Numbered from the stretch's first letter, positions 45,788-56,083 are shown. The stretch is 64,000 bases of DNA from Pedobacter sp. Leaf170 (GCF_920984665.1 NZ_CAKLBP010000006.1:62001-126000); one strand, 5' to 3'. Notes: a model not told the origin generated them from the letters alone. Numbers and translations are program-made.

Positions 45788-47623
45788 ATGCAAATAAACA
45801 TTAATCAAAGAACAATTGGTCTGAATTTTAAAGACGGCGTTGCCGGGCTTTTGGTTTGGGCGCCTAAAGCTGAAGCAGTTAACCTTAAGGTTCCATCCAA
45901 AAGCCTTACTTTGCCACTGGAAGAAAAGGATTTGGGTTATTGGACACTTTCCACAAACGCAGTTACGGAAGGAGATGATTATCTGATAGAACTTTTTGGC
46001 AATGAAACTAAAGAATCTGAAATTTTCCCCGACCCGGCATCTCTTTTTCAACCGGATGGCGTTCAAGGAAAATCAAAAGCATATAACCAGCAAACCTACA
46101 AATGGCAGCATCTAAACTGGAAAGGAATACCTCTAACAAACTACATTATTTATGAATTGCATGTTGGCACTTTTAGCACCAGCGGCGATTTTAAAGGTCT
46201 GGAAGATAACTTAGATCATCTAGTTGATTTGGGCATAACCGCAATTGAACTGATGCCCCTGGCACAGTTCTCCGGAGAACGAAATTGGGGTTATGATGGC
46301 GTATTTCCTTTCGCAGTTCAAAACAGTTATGGCGGCCCCGATGGTTTAAAACAATTGGTTGATGCCTGTCACGCAAAAGGAATTGCCGTGATTTTGGATG
46401 TGGTGTATAACCATTTCGGCCCGGAAGGAAATCATGCACCTAACTTTGGCTTTTATTTTACAGATAAATACAAAACGCCCTGGGGTTCTGCAGTAAATTT
46501 CGATGATGCCTGGAGTGATGGAGTAAGAGATTTTTTCATAGAGAACGTATTAATGTGGTTTCGCGATTTCCACATTGATGCCTTGCGGCTGGATGCGGTA
46601 CATGCCATCAAAGATTTCGGTCCGAAACACATTCTGGCCACCATTAGTGAACACGTAGCGCAGTTTTCCGCACAATCTGGAAAAGCACATTACCTGCTCG
46701 CCGAACTCGACCTTAACGATAAGCGCTTCATTAATCCGGTAGAAAAAGATGGTTATGGCATGCATGGGCAATGGGTTGATGAATTTCACCATGCACTAAG
46801 GGTTGCCGCCGGGCAAAAGCCAATTGGTTATTATTCAGATTTTAATGGTATCGAAGATTTAGCAAAAGCCTACAACGATGCTTATGTGTATACGGGCGCC
46901 TATTCTCCTCACCGCAAGAAAAAATTTGGTGTTCCAAATGATAATCCCGGAGAGCAATTTATCATATTTTCTCAAAATCACGACCAGGTAGGCAACCGCA
47001 TGCTTGGAGAGCGAAGCAGCCAGTTAATTGGTTTTGACTTAGCTAAGGTATTGGCCGGAGCAGTTTTTTGTGCTCCTTTTCTTCCATTAATATTTATGGG
47101 AGAAGAATGGGCGAGCGAAAAACCCTTTCAGTATTTCGTTAGCCATACAAACCCCGAACTAAATGAAGCTGTTCGAAAAGGCAGAAAAGAAGAGTTTAAA
47201 GATTTCCACCATCCGGAAGAACTGCCCGACCCAGCCGCTGAGGAAACCTTTCTGAATTCTAAATTGGATTGGGAAAACCTGCCAAAAGAAAAACACCGGC
47301 AGATGTTAAACTATTATAAAGCGCTTATCGCCTTAAAAAAATCAAACCCTGCCTTAGGTTCAAATCGTAAAAATACGCTGGCAAAGGCTTATACCGATAA
47401 AAACCTGCTAACACTTCATAGAGAAACTGCCGGGCAACATGCAGTCTGTATATTAAATTTTTCAGAGGCTAACCACGACCTTGGCTTTATACCCAATCTG
47501 CAAGGCTTTAGGATTGCGTTAAACTCCGCATCCATCCCATACGGAGGGTCATTACCAATGGTTAATGCGCTAACAATCCCTAAAATTATTCAAGCACAAT
47601 CGATATTAATTTTTATAAAATAA
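45788..47623 (+). CDS. treZ: Malto-oligosyltrehalose trehalohydrolase
   Basis: This GH13-family cytoplasmic enzyme releases trehalose from maltooligosyl-trehalose made by TreY. The 611-residue protein has an N-terminal carbohydrate-binding-like domain (about 5-95) and a catalytic barrel with the expected acids: nucleophile Asp269 in DALRLDAVHAI, acid Glu306 in LLAELDLND and Asp399 in NHDQVGN. TreZ-specific blocks such as GERNWGYDGVFPFAVQNSYGG are present. ATG 45788 (MQININQR) was chosen; a longer in-frame reading adds residues with no family counterpart. The stop codon abuts the start of the TreY-MalQ gene, so the pair are coupled. Confidence 0.95.
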   Translation: MQININQRTIGLNFKDGVAGLLVWAPKAEAVNLKVPSKSLTLPLEEKDLGYWTLSTNAVTEGDDYLIELFGNETKESEIFPDPASLFQPDGVQGKSKAYNQQTYKWQHLNWKGIPLTNYIIYELHVGTFSTSGDFKGLEDNLDHLVDLGITAIELMPLAQFSGERNWGYDGVFPFAVQNSYGGPDGLKQLVDACHAKGIAVILDVVYNHFGPEGNHAPNFGFYFTDKYKTPWGSAVNFDDAWSDGVRDFFIENVLMWFRDFHIDALRLDAVHAIKDFGPKHILATISEHVAQFSAQSGKAHYLLAELDLNDKRFINPVEKDGYGMHGQWVDEFHHALRVAAGQKPIGYYSDFNGIEDLAKAYNDAYVYTGAYSPHRKKKFGVPNDNPGEQFIIFSQNHDQVGNRMLGERSSQLIGFDLAKVLAGAVFCAPFLPLIFMGEEWASEKPFQYFVSHTNPELNEAVRKGRKEEFKDFHHPEELPDPAAEETFLNSKLDWENLPKEKHRQMLNYYKALIALKKSNPALGSNRKNTLAKAYTDKNLLTLHRETAGQHAVCILNFSEANHDLGFIPNLQGFRIALNSASIPYGGSLPMVNALTIPKIIQAQSILIFIK

Positions 47624-50600
47624 ATGATCATCCCTGCATCTACTTACCGTATTCAGTTCCACAAAGAATTTACTTTTAAAGATTTTGAAGAAATTCTCCC
47701 GTACCTACATAAACTTGGTGTCGATACCATATACGCCTCCCCTATTTTCAAAGCTTTTCCAGGTTCAACGCATGGTTACGATGTAATTTGCCCCTTGGAA
47801 ATTAATCCCGAAATCGGGACAGAGAAAGAACTTTTAGATTTATCAGCCAGGCTTAAAAAACTAAAAATGAATTGGATACAGGATATTGTACCCAATCACA
47901 TGGCCTTTCATCCAAACAACAGCTGGCTGATGGATGTGCTTAAAAATGGTCAGAAAAGTATTCATTCAAGCTATTTTGATATCGATTTTAAATCAGGAGA
48001 TGGCAAAATAATGGTGCCTTTTTTAGGTAAATCACTTCAGGAGGCCATCGAAGATAAATCCATACAAATTAAAACCCGTGATAAAGATTTCTATATCGCA
48101 AGCGGTGATGATTATTGGCCGGTGAACATGGCGACCGCAAGAGCCTTATCCAAATCAAACCTGACAACGATAAACACCTCTGCAGAATCAATTCTAAGGA
48201 TTGCCGAAAGCCAGCATTATCGGCTTTGTAACTGGCAGGAAACCAATGAACGCATTAATTACAGACGATTTTTTACCGTAAACAGTTTAATCTGTCTCAA
48301 TATTCAGCATCCGGATGTTTTTGAGCATTACCATCGCTACATTCTTGCGCTTTGCAAACAAGGCGTATTTCAAGGACTAAGGATTGACCACATTGATGGG
48401 CTTTTTGATGTAGAAGCTTACCTGAAAAGATTGCGTACAGAGGTTGGCAAAGATGCCTATATCGTTGTAGAAAAAATCCTGGAGTTAGGCGAAGAATTAC
48501 CAGAAACCTGGCCTGTGGCCGGTACAACAGGCTATGAATTTCTGGCGCAGTTAAATAATTTATTTACCAATCGCGATGCAGAGAAAACACTTGATGATAC
48601 TTATGCAAAATTTACCGGAAAGCAGCATGTACCAGAAGTGTTAATGGAGGAAAAGAAGAGGGCAATTTTAACAAAAAGCATGCAGGGTGAACTGGAAAAC
48701 CTTTGTAAACTATTTTACGATTTAAACCTTGATGAAGGTTTATCATTTGACCGAGATGCCTTTAAAGCCGCTATGGCAGAAATGCTGATTGCAATGCCTG
48801 TATATCGCTATTATACTTATGATTTTCCGATGGAAGGTGAAAACCTTGAGCAATTGGAATCATTAATAGCAGGTTTGAAAGCGACTAAAGAACATGCAAA
48901 TGCAGCCGATATCCTTAACGAAGTATTTATTACCCGACCATCAAATTCAGATAAAAAGATTAACCAGCATCTTAGCGCATTTTATCAGCGCTGCATGCAA
49001 TTTAGTGGCCCGCTAATGGCTAAAGGTGTTGAAGATACCTTGATGTTTACTTACAATCGTTTCACCGGACACAATGAAGTTGGAGATTCTCCCCTTCATT
49101 TCGGTACAGACGTTGCCGCTTTTCATAAATTAATGCAGCAGCGACTGAAAACATGGCCGCATAGCCAAAGCGCAAGCACAACTCACGATACAAAAAGAGG
49201 GGAAGATTTCAGAGCAAGATTGAATGTGCTTAGCGATGTTCCGAAAGCCTGGTCTGCTTTTGTAATGGAATTAAAAACAGTCATGGAGCAAGATAAAAAA
49301 AGCTTCCCAACCTTAACCACTGTCCACCCAAACGACCTTTACTTATTAATTCAAACGCTTGTAGGCGCTTTACCTTATGAAGATTTTGAAGCTGAAGCTT
49401 TCGCTTCAAGAATGGATGCATTTTTAGAAAAAGCGGTTCGCGAGGCAAAAAAGAGATCAGACTGGGCTTCGCCTGATGAAGAATACGAACAAGCTTTGCA
49501 AGCATTAAGTAAAGCAATGCTCGACCCTGCAAATACAATCTACAGCAAAATCAGAGCATTTATTAGTGAGATTCAGGATTATGCCATTCTTAACAGTTTA
49601 GCGCAGCTTTTAATCAAATGCACCGCTCCAGGTGTTCCCGATTTTTATCAGGGCAGCGAATGCTGGGATTTATCACTGGTCGATCCGGATAACCGCCGCC
49701 CTGTAGATTATGATAGCAGAATTTCAGTATTCGAATCGATAAACGAAACAATGCCAATAGCATCACTATGGGCAGAAAGAGCAAGCGGAAAAGCAAAAAT
49801 CGGGCTTTCCTCACGCTTATTAAACATCAGGAAAAAGCATCCGAAGGTATTTAGCCAGGGCGATTACATCCCCTTAAAAACTACCGGAAAATATGCTGCA
49901 CAGCTTTTTGCTTTTGCCCGCAAATGGAAAAATAACTGGATAATAACTGCAGTACCATTAGGCCTCGCGAAACTAGCTGAAACTTCAGAATTTAAGGCAG
50001 AAGATTTCGATTGGAGCGATACACAAATCATTTTACCCGCTGGTGCACCACTTGGCTGGACAGATTTATTAAATGGCACAGATGGCCACAAAGATATTTT
50101 AAATGAAGGCATTTTAGCTGCGCAATTATTTAAGAAATTGCCGTTGGCGATGCTTAATTTGGTTGATAGACAACCGGCAAGAGCAGCCGGTGTATTGTTA
50201 CACATCAGCTCGCTGAATACAGATTTTGGTATCGGTGATATGGGCAGCTCCGCTCGCGATTTTGTTGATTTCCTGCAGAAGGCTAAACAATGTTACTGGC
50301 AAATTTTACCTTTAAATCCAACTAAGTCTGCAAACGGAAATTCGCCTTATTCCAGTGCATCGGCAATGGCGGGTAATGTGTTGCTAATAGACCCTAGGAT
50401 GCTTGGTGAAGCAGGATTATTAAGCAAGGAAGATTTGGAGACAGCGAAGATATCCAGAGCAGGTGATGTTGATTTTGATGGTTCAGAAAAAACGAAATCA
50501 GCTTTGCTAAAAAAAGCTTTTAAGGCATTTGATAAGGCGGCAAACAGCGATTTGAAAATTGAATTTAAAACTTTTTTGAAGGAAGAACATCATTGGTTGC

Positions 50601-51679
50601 CCGATTATGCATTATATGCGGCAATTAAGAATCACCAGCAAGGACAAGAATGGATTAACTGGGAGCATGATTATAAATTTAAAGACAAAGCAGCTTTAAC
50701 AAAATTTAAAAAAGATTATGCAAAAGAAATAGAGGAAATCTGTTGGCAGCAATTTATCTTTTACAAGCAATGGCTGGAGCTAAAATCTTACGCAAACGAA
50801 AAGGGCATACACATTATTGGAGATTTACCTTTTTATGTTGATGAAGATTCTGTCGAGGTATGGACAAACCCGCAACATTTTTTGTTGGATAATGATTTGA
50901 ACAAATTGCAGATGGCAGGCGTTCCACCTGATTATTTTAATGCTTCGGGGCAACTTTGGGGCATGCCGATATTTGATTGGGCAGCATTAAAAAAAGACAA
51001 CTACCAATGGTGGGTAAACCTCCTGAAACAAAACCTAAAACTTTACGACCTATTAAGATTAGATCATTTTAGAGCTTTTGCAGCCTATTGGCAGGTTCCG
51101 GCTGGCTCAAAAGATGCAACTAGTGGCGAATGGGTTAAAGGTCCGGGGACTGCCTTTTTCGAAATATTAGAAAAAGAACTTGGCGAACTTCCTTTTATTG
51201 CAGAAGATTTAGGGGAAAGCGCACCAGAGGTGGAAGCACTTATGGATGATTTTAATTTACCGGGTATGAAGGTTTTACAATTTGCCTTTAGCGAACAACT
51301 TCCATCATCTCCACACGCACCCCATAATTTTAGTTCGTCAAATACCATTGTGTATTCTGGTACGCACGACAATAACACGGTTAAAGGCTGGTTTGATAAA
51401 GAGGCTGATGAAAATATGCACAACCGAATATCTGATTATACTGGAATTAAAGTATCTGAAAGCAATATAAATCAGGTAATGATTAGGCTGTGTTATAGCT
51501 CTGTTGCCAAACTAGCGATTTTGCCTATTCAGGATATTTTAGCCCTCGATGAAAAAGCCCGTATGAATGTACCCGGAACAGGAACTGGAAATTGGGACTG
51601 GCGTTTACAAAAAAACGCCTTAAACGAATCAATTAGTAAAGCTTTGGCATTGGAAGCGGAGCGTTACGGAAGAGTTTAA
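47624..51679 (+). CDS. treY: Fused malto-oligosyltrehalose synthase (TreY) and 4-alpha-glucanotransferase (MalQ)
   Basis: The 1351-residue protein carries two enzymes. Residues 1 to about 845 are TreY (GH13), which converts the reducing end of maltodextrin to a trehalose unit; key residues are Asp255 in GLRIDHIDGLFD, Glu283 in VVEKILELG, and STTHDTKRGEDFRARLN. Residues about 852-1351 are amylomaltase MalQ (GH77), beginning RAAGVLLHISSL, with nucleophile Asp1147 in LRLDHFRAF and Glu1194 in FIAEDLGE. MalQ would remodel short glucans to suitable chain lengths for TreY. The ATG follows the treZ stop directly. The fusion channels glucans into trehalose made by TreZ, probably for osmotic or desiccation protection (inference). 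Confidence 0.95.
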   Translation: MIIPASTYRIQFHKEFTFKDFEEILPYLHKLGVDTIYASPIFKAFPGSTHGYDVICPLEINPEIGTEKELLDLSARLKKLKMNWIQDIVPNHMAFHPNNSWLMDVLKNGQKSIHSSYFDIDFKSGDGKIMVPFLGKSLQEAIEDKSIQIKTRDKDFYIASGDDYWPVNMATARALSKSNLTTINTSAESILRIAESQHYRLCNWQETNERINYRRFFTVNSLICLNIQHPDVFEHYHRYILALCKQGVFQGLRIDHIDGLFDVEAYLKRLRTEVGKDAYIVVEKILELGEELPETWPVAGTTGYEFLAQLNNLFTNRDAEKTLDDTYAKFTGKQHVPEVLMEEKKRAILTKSMQGELENLCKLFYDLNLDEGLSFDRDAFKAAMAEMLIAMPVYRYYTYDFPMEGENLEQLESLIAGLKATKEHANAADILNEVFITRPSNSDKKINQHLSAFYQRCMQFSGPLMAKGVEDTLMFTYNRFTGHNEVGDSPLHFGTDVAAFHKLMQQRLKTWPHSQSASTTHDTKRGEDFRARLNVLSDVPKAWSAFVMELKTVMEQDKKSFPTLTTVHPNDLYLLIQTLVGALPYEDFEAEAFASRMDAFLEKAVREAKKRSDWASPDEEYEQALQALSKAMLDPANTIYSKIRAFISEIQDYAILNSLAQLLIKCTAPGVPDFYQGSECWDLSLVDPDNRRPVDYDSRISVFESINETMPIASLWAERASGKAKIGLSSRLLNIRKKHPKVFSQGDYIPLKTTGKYAAQLFAFARKWKNNWIITAVPLGLAKLAETSEFKAEDFDWSDTQIILPAGAPLGWTDLLNGTDGHKDILNEGILAAQLFKKLPLAMLNLVDRQPARAAGVLLHISSLNTDFGIGDMGSSARDFVDFLQKAKQCYWQILPLNPTKSANGNSPYSSASAMAGNVLLIDPRMLGEAGLLSKEDLETAKISRAGDVDFDGSEKTKSALLKKAFKAFDKAANSDLKIEFKTFLKEEHHWLPDYALYAAIKNHQQGQEWINWEHDYKFKDKAALTKFKKDYAKEIEEICWQQFIFYKQWLELKSYANEKGIHIIGDLPFYVDEDSVEVWTNPQHFLLDNDLNKLQMAGVPPDYFNASGQLWGMPIFDWAALKKDNYQWWVNLLKQNLKLYDLLRLDHFRAFAAYWQVPAGSKDATSGEWVKGPGTAFFEILEKELGELPFIAEDLGESAPEVEALMDDFNLPGMKVLQFAFSEQLPSSPHAPHNFSSSNTIVYSGTHDNNTVKGWFDKEADENMHNRISDYTGIKVSESNINQVMIRLCYSSVAKLAILPIQDILALDEKARMNVPGTGTGNWDWRLQKNALNESISKALALEAERYGRV

Positions 51680-51699
51680 CCCGACAAAGGCTAAATTGG

Positions 51700-51735
51700 T
51701 TCGGTTCTGACTTATTTCTAAGTCAAAACTGAACA
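51700..51735. terminator. Imperfect hairpin after the trehalose operon
   Basis: A stem of about 15 bp with one mismatch and one G-T pair (TTCGGTTCTGACTTA against TAAGTCAAAACTGAA) lies just after the treY-malQ stop. No T run follows, so it may stabilise the mRNA end rather than terminate. Confidence 0.35.
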
Positions 51736-51775
51736 AAACTGCCCCGAAGATGTTATGATGAAATATTAATTTTAA

Positions 51776-52141
51776 ATGAAGAAAACTATATATGTACTCG
51801 AAGATAATGAAGACATCTTAGAGGTAATCAGCGAAACTTTGAAATCTGAGGGCCATGAAGTAAACGGCTACACCAATACGGTAAGTTTTAAAACAGCTAT
51901 TAGGGAAACAAAACCCGACTTATGCCTAATTGATGTGGTGCTACCGGATGGCCATGGCATTAATATTTGCGAAGAAATAAAGTTAGACCGGACGATGAAA
52001 AACCTACCGGTAATTTTATTAACAGCTAATGCAGAGATTGGAAAAATGAAGTTGCGCAGCAGAGCGGATGATTTTATTGCAAAACCTTTCGATTTATCTG
52101 ATTTGATAAAAAGAGTAAATGCACAACTTCAAAGCAACTAA
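51776..52141 (+). CDS. Single-domain response regulator (CheY-like)
   Basis: The 121-residue receiver has the acidic pocket EDNEDI, phospho-acceptor Asp53 in LCLIDVVLPDGHG and the conserved lysine in DDFIAKPF. It has no output domain. It is convergent with a large hybrid kinase gene, which could be its partner, and lies 96 bp after the trehalose operon. Confidence 0.9.
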   Translation: MKKTIYVLEDNEDILEVISETLKSEGHEVNGYTNTVSFKTAIRETKPDLCLIDVVLPDGHGINICEEIKLDRTMKNLPVILLTANAEIGKMKLRSRADDFIAKPFDLSDLIKRVNAQLQSN

Positions 52142-52162
52142 AAATAAATTCCATAAAACCTA

Positions 52163-52215
52163 TTCCAATATCTTTCTCTTCGATTTTTACAAAGCAAGCA
52201 GAAGGATATTGGGAA
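52163..52215. terminator. Candidate hairpin between receiver and hybrid kinase genes
   Basis: TTCCAATATC and downstream GATATTGGGAA can pair with one extra G across a loop of about 30 nt, between two convergent genes. The large loop and weak T run make this a tentative call. Confidence 0.3.
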
Positions 52216-52223
52216 ATAAAATC

Positions 52224-55145
52224 TTATTTGGGAAGGCTAAAATGAAATACGGAGCCTTTTGATACTTCACTATCTACACCAATTTCCCCGCCATGGCGGC
52301 TGATGATTTCTGCGCAAAGATATAGTCCAACACCAAATCCTCTAAAGCCTTTATGGGCACTATCGGTGCGATAAAAACGCCTAAATACATGCGGCATTTC
52401 TTCTTTCTTAATTCCTACGCCGAAATCGCGAACACTGGTTACTATTTTACCATCTTTATGTGTAACAGATACTTCAATTTTAGGTGAGCGAGGGGCATAC
52501 TTTACTGCATTTACGAAAAGGTTTGTTAATACCTGAGCAATTTTTTCCCTGTCGGCAATAACATGATGGCTTTCTCTGTGCTCAAAACTAAACTCATGTT
52601 CTGGTGAAGTAGATTGTACATCGCCAATGGTTTCTTTAATCAGCGCTGTCATGTCAAACGATTCAGGATTTAACCTTAACATACCTTCATCAAGTTTACT
52701 TACGTCAAGTAAGTCATCAACCAGTTTAGCCATTTTAGTTACCTGATACCTTGCCCGTTCAGCTGCATGAACGAGTGCTGGCTCGTTTAATTTAACTGAT
52801 TTCATGCCAATAATTTGTGCATAACCGGAAAGCGCTGTTAAAGGGGTTTTCAGCTCGTGGGTTGCAACCGCAATAAAATCTCGCATACGTTGCTCATTAT
52901 GTAAGCGTACCCGATGTATTTTAATTTGCGCCCTAACTTTGCTTAATAACTCCTGACCAGAAAATGGCTTAACCAAATAATCATCAGCGCCTGCTTCCAA
53001 ACCATCAATTCTAGCCTCCTGACCAGCCCTTGCAGATAGAAAAATCAGTGGAATCCAATGTTTTTCTTCCTTTTCTCTCAGTTTCTTTAATAAGCCTTTG
53101 CCATCCAATACCGGCATCATAATATCGCTTAATATTAAATCCGGAGTAATGTGTTTTAACTGTTCCAAAGCATCAGCACCATTGGTTGCAGTATAAATAA
53201 CATATTCTTGCGCCAGAAGACGTTGCAAATAATCACGCATATCTGCGTTATCATCAACAATAAGAACTTTAGCATCTGCAGTGTTCACTTTCAGTTCCGT
53301 ATCTACATGTTGGGTTTCAGTAGATTTTGTATCTGCATCTACTAGCCCGGAAGCTTCCTGTAAAAACGATTCACGAAGCCCGATGTTGCTTGCCTGGTAA
53401 TTCTTTTCCTTTACTTGTTCTGCCGGCAAATGGGCATAACCCAATGGGATATTCAAAGTAAATACAGAGCCTTTACCTAAAGTACTCTCCACAGAAATTG
53501 AGCCTCCGTGAAGCCCTACCAATTCGCTCACTAGAGATAGCCCAATACCGGTACCTTCATGCGTTCTTCCTGCAGAATTTTCTACACGATGAAAACGCTC
53601 AAACATGTGTGGAAGTTCTGATTGCGGAATACCAACACCTGTATCCTCAATGCTCAAAATTAGCTTTGAGCCATCAGATTTGACTTTTAAGGTGATTCCG
53701 CCTTCAAGCGTATATTTAAATGCATTTGAAAGCAAATTGAGTACAATTTTTTCCCACATCTGCAAATCAACGTAGGCTTTTATAGGTTCATTACCACTTT
53801 CTACCACAAGGTACATATCGGCTTTTTCGATAATGGAGCGAAAACTACTTGCTAAATCGGTAGTTAAGGCAACAATGTCAATAGGCTGGTAAGCGGCTTT
53901 TATACGTCCGGCTTCTACCCTGCTAAAATCTAACAGATTGTTAACGAGTTTCAAAAGCCTCATCGCATTGCGATGTGTAGCATTCAGTGTTTCTTTAACC
54001 TGTTCATCAGCTGTAATCGGATGTGCCAGCAAATCTTCTAATGGTCCGAGCATCAGTGTTAAAGGTGTACGGAATTCGTGACTAACATTGCTAAAAAAGG
54101 CAGTTTTTGATTTATCGATTGCCGCTAATGCTTCGGCTCTTTTTTGTTCTTGCTCATATGTGTACACGTTTGATACTGCCGTGCTGAAGGTATTGCCAAG
54201 CATGGTATAAAAGCCCAGATACTCTTCATCCATTGCCCGCCTAGAACTTACACCTGCAATAACAAAAGCTGCAGGCTTATCTTTCCCGGAAATAAATACG
54301 GGCAAAATTACAGCTGAATGGGGTGTTTCGGGATAAGGTTCGCAAGTAAAATCTCCGAATCTTTCGTTTAAATTTTCGAGCACTACAGGCAAATTAATAT
54401 CAGATGATAGAGGCCAAATGCCCTTTGCATCAACATTAACTTTTATATTATTATTTTCAAGTGCCGATGCATTCGCCAATCCGGCACTACTTATCAGCCT
54501 TGCTGTTTCACCATCAGCATCAACAGAATAAAAAAGTAAAAAGGGTAAATCAGCTGTAAATTCATGGTGTTTCTCGCTAACCAGCCTGCCAATTTCTTCT
54601 ACACTTTTTGCTTTAGCAATTAGTGTTGCCACATCACGGAGCACCTGCGTTCTTCTGGCGCTTAGCATTTTATCTGTAGTTTCTGTTATGGGATGAAAAA
54701 TCCCACCAACATTGCCCGATTCATCGCGTATTGGCGCAAAAGAAAAAGTCATAAATGCCTCTTCAAGATAGCCATAACGATATAAGAACATTTGCTGATC
54801 TTTTATATACGTGCCTTCACCTTGCTGGCCGCGGGTAAATTTATCTCCAACAACCTCAAGCGCCGATTCCCAGCAAATACGGAAATTCATGCCCATAGAT
54901 TGCGGATGCATTGCACCACAGATAGGGCGGTAGGCGTCATTATAAATTTGGATCGTTTCTGGCCCCCATGCAATAAGAATTGGAAAAGTAGAAGAAAGAC
55001 AAAGACTTACTGAAGTACGCAAGCTTTGCGGCCAATTTTCAATCGGGCCTAACGGATTTTTTGACCAATCCATTGACCGGATGAGTGCACCCATTTCACC
55101 TCCACCCGATAAGAATTGCTCGCTCGCTAAATCCTTTTGATCCAT
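52224..55145 (-). CDS. Hybrid sensor kinase with two kinase modules (PAS-GAF-HK-REC-HK)
   Basis: The 973-residue cytoplasmic protein has an N-terminal PAS-like domain (about 15-165), a GAF-like domain (about 170-330), a first kinase core (His356 in FFSNVSHEFRTPLTLMLGPL; ATPase about 460-570), a receiver (Asp674 in LILSDIMMPVLDG), and a second kinase core (His763 in AVATHELKTPLTALSGYAQI; ATPase about 865-970). Both ATPase domains keep N-box and G-box motifs (LLSNAFKYTLEGG, GTGIGLSLVSEL; LFVNAVKYAPRSP, GVGLYLCAEI). The order HK-REC-HK suggests an internal phosphorelay, with the last kinase possibly passing phosphate to the adjacent convergent receiver protein (inference). There are no membrane helices, so the signal is cytoplasmic. 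Confidence 0.92.
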   Translation of the reverse strand: MDQKDLASEQFLSGGGEMGALIRSMDWSKNPLGPIENWPQSLRTSVSLCLSSTFPILIAWGPETIQIYNDAYRPICGAMHPQSMGMNFRICWESALEVVGDKFTRGQQGEGTYIKDQQMFLYRYGYLEEAFMTFSFAPIRDESGNVGGIFHPITETTDKMLSARRTQVLRDVATLIAKAKSVEEIGRLVSEKHHEFTADLPFLLFYSVDADGETARLISSAGLANASALENNNIKVNVDAKGIWPLSSDINLPVVLENLNERFGDFTCEPYPETPHSAVILPVFISGKDKPAAFVIAGVSSRRAMDEEYLGFYTMLGNTFSTAVSNVYTYEQEQKRAEALAAIDKSKTAFFSNVSHEFRTPLTLMLGPLEDLLAHPITADEQVKETLNATHRNAMRLLKLVNNLLDFSRVEAGRIKAAYQPIDIVALTTDLASSFRSIIEKADMYLVVESGNEPIKAYVDLQMWEKIVLNLLSNAFKYTLEGGITLKVKSDGSKLILSIEDTGVGIPQSELPHMFERFHRVENSAGRTHEGTGIGLSLVSELVGLHGGSISVESTLGKGSVFTLNIPLGYAHLPAEQVKEKNYQASNIGLRESFLQEASGLVDADTKSTETQHVDTELKVNTADAKVLIVDDNADMRDYLQRLLAQEYVIYTATNGADALEQLKHITPDLILSDIMMPVLDGKGLLKKLREKEEKHWIPLIFLSARAGQEARIDGLEAGADDYLVKPFSGQELLSKVRAQIKIHRVRLHNEQRMRDFIAVATHELKTPLTALSGYAQIIGMKSVKLNEPALVHAAERARYQVTKMAKLVDDLLDVSKLDEGMLRLNPESFDMTALIKETIGDVQSTSPEHEFSFEHRESHHVIADREKIAQVLTNLFVNAVKYAPRSPKIEVSVTHKDGKIVTSVRDFGVGIKKEEMPHVFRRFYRTDSAHKGFRGFGVGLYLCAEIISRHGGEIGVDSEVSKGSVFHFSLPK

Positions 55146-55312
55146 TCTTTTATAAATTATTTAACGGATAAAGATAAGACAAAAGCAGCATAAACATCAA
55201 GCCAGATGAATTAGCCTAACAAACCGATAACAATTTGATTTTCAGTAATTTATATGCAAAAAATAACTTATTAAAATTATAATGATAAACAAATTAAGAA
55301 TGTTACAATTAA

Positions 55313-56083
55313 TTACTGCTCTTCGTAGTGATAAGTAAGTCCACCATCTACAAAATAAGTAGAGCCGGTTACGTAAGCAGCATCATCAGAAGCTAAAAAA
55401 GCAACCACACCTGCAACATCTTCTACTGTACCCATTCTACGCATTGGAATGTTTTGGGTAACTCGTTCTAATTGTTCTTTATTATTGAGTAAATCTTTAT
55501 TAATTGGTGTAGAAACCGCTCCCGGTGCCACATTATTTATCCTGATGTTAAATGGAGCAAGCTCTGTTGCTAAATTTCTGGTTAACATTTTTAGTCCGCC
55601 TTTACTTGCACAATACGCTGCAAAATGTGGAAAAACGATTTCCTCGTGTACCGAACTCATGTTAATCACTACACCACCTACACTATTTTTGCGGCAATGT
55701 TTAACAAAAGACTGGATGCTGAAAAATACGCCTTTCAAATTCGTATCCATTACAAGGTCGTAATCATCTTCGGTTACCTCCCAAAAATCAGCACGCTTTT
55801 CTACACCTGCATTGTTAACCAAAATATCTAATTTACCATATTGCTTAACAGCCTTTTCTATTAAATGACTGGCCTCATAAGCCTGGCTTAAATCAGCAAC
55901 CAGAAATGTTGCTTTTTGGCCTATTGCTTCAATTTCTTTAATTAATTTTTCGCCCCTTTCATCAAACTTGTGGCCATTTAAAATGACATCACAACCTTCT
56001 TTTGCTAATCTTAACGCACAGGCTGCACCAATGCCCTGACTGCTACCCGTAACCAACGCTACTTTACCTTTAAATCGATTCAT
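55313..56083 (-). CDS. SDR family oxidoreductase (glucose 1-dehydrogenase-like)
   Basis: The 256-residue NAD(P)-dependent enzyme has the cofactor motif TGSSQGIG (about 11-18), NNAGVEKRADFW, the catalytic Ser in NMSSVHEE, and YCASK (Tyr and Lys of the active site). It ends with VTGSTYFVDGGLTYHYEEQ, close to glucose 1-dehydrogenases, but the substrate is not determined by sequence. ATG 56083 (MNRFKGKVALVTG) was chosen. It is monocistronic. Confidence 0.9.
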   Translation of the reverse strand: MNRFKGKVALVTGSSQGIGAACALRLAKEGCDVILNGHKFDERGEKLIKEIEAIGQKATFLVADLSQAYEASHLIEKAVKQYGKLDILVNNAGVEKRADFWEVTEDDYDLVMDTNLKGVFFSIQSFVKHCRKNSVGGVVINMSSVHEEIVFPHFAAYCASKGGLKMLTRNLATELAPFNIRINNVAPGAVSTPINKDLLNNKEQLERVTQNIPMRRMGTVEDVAGVVAFLASDDAAYVTGSTYFVDGGLTYHYEEQ

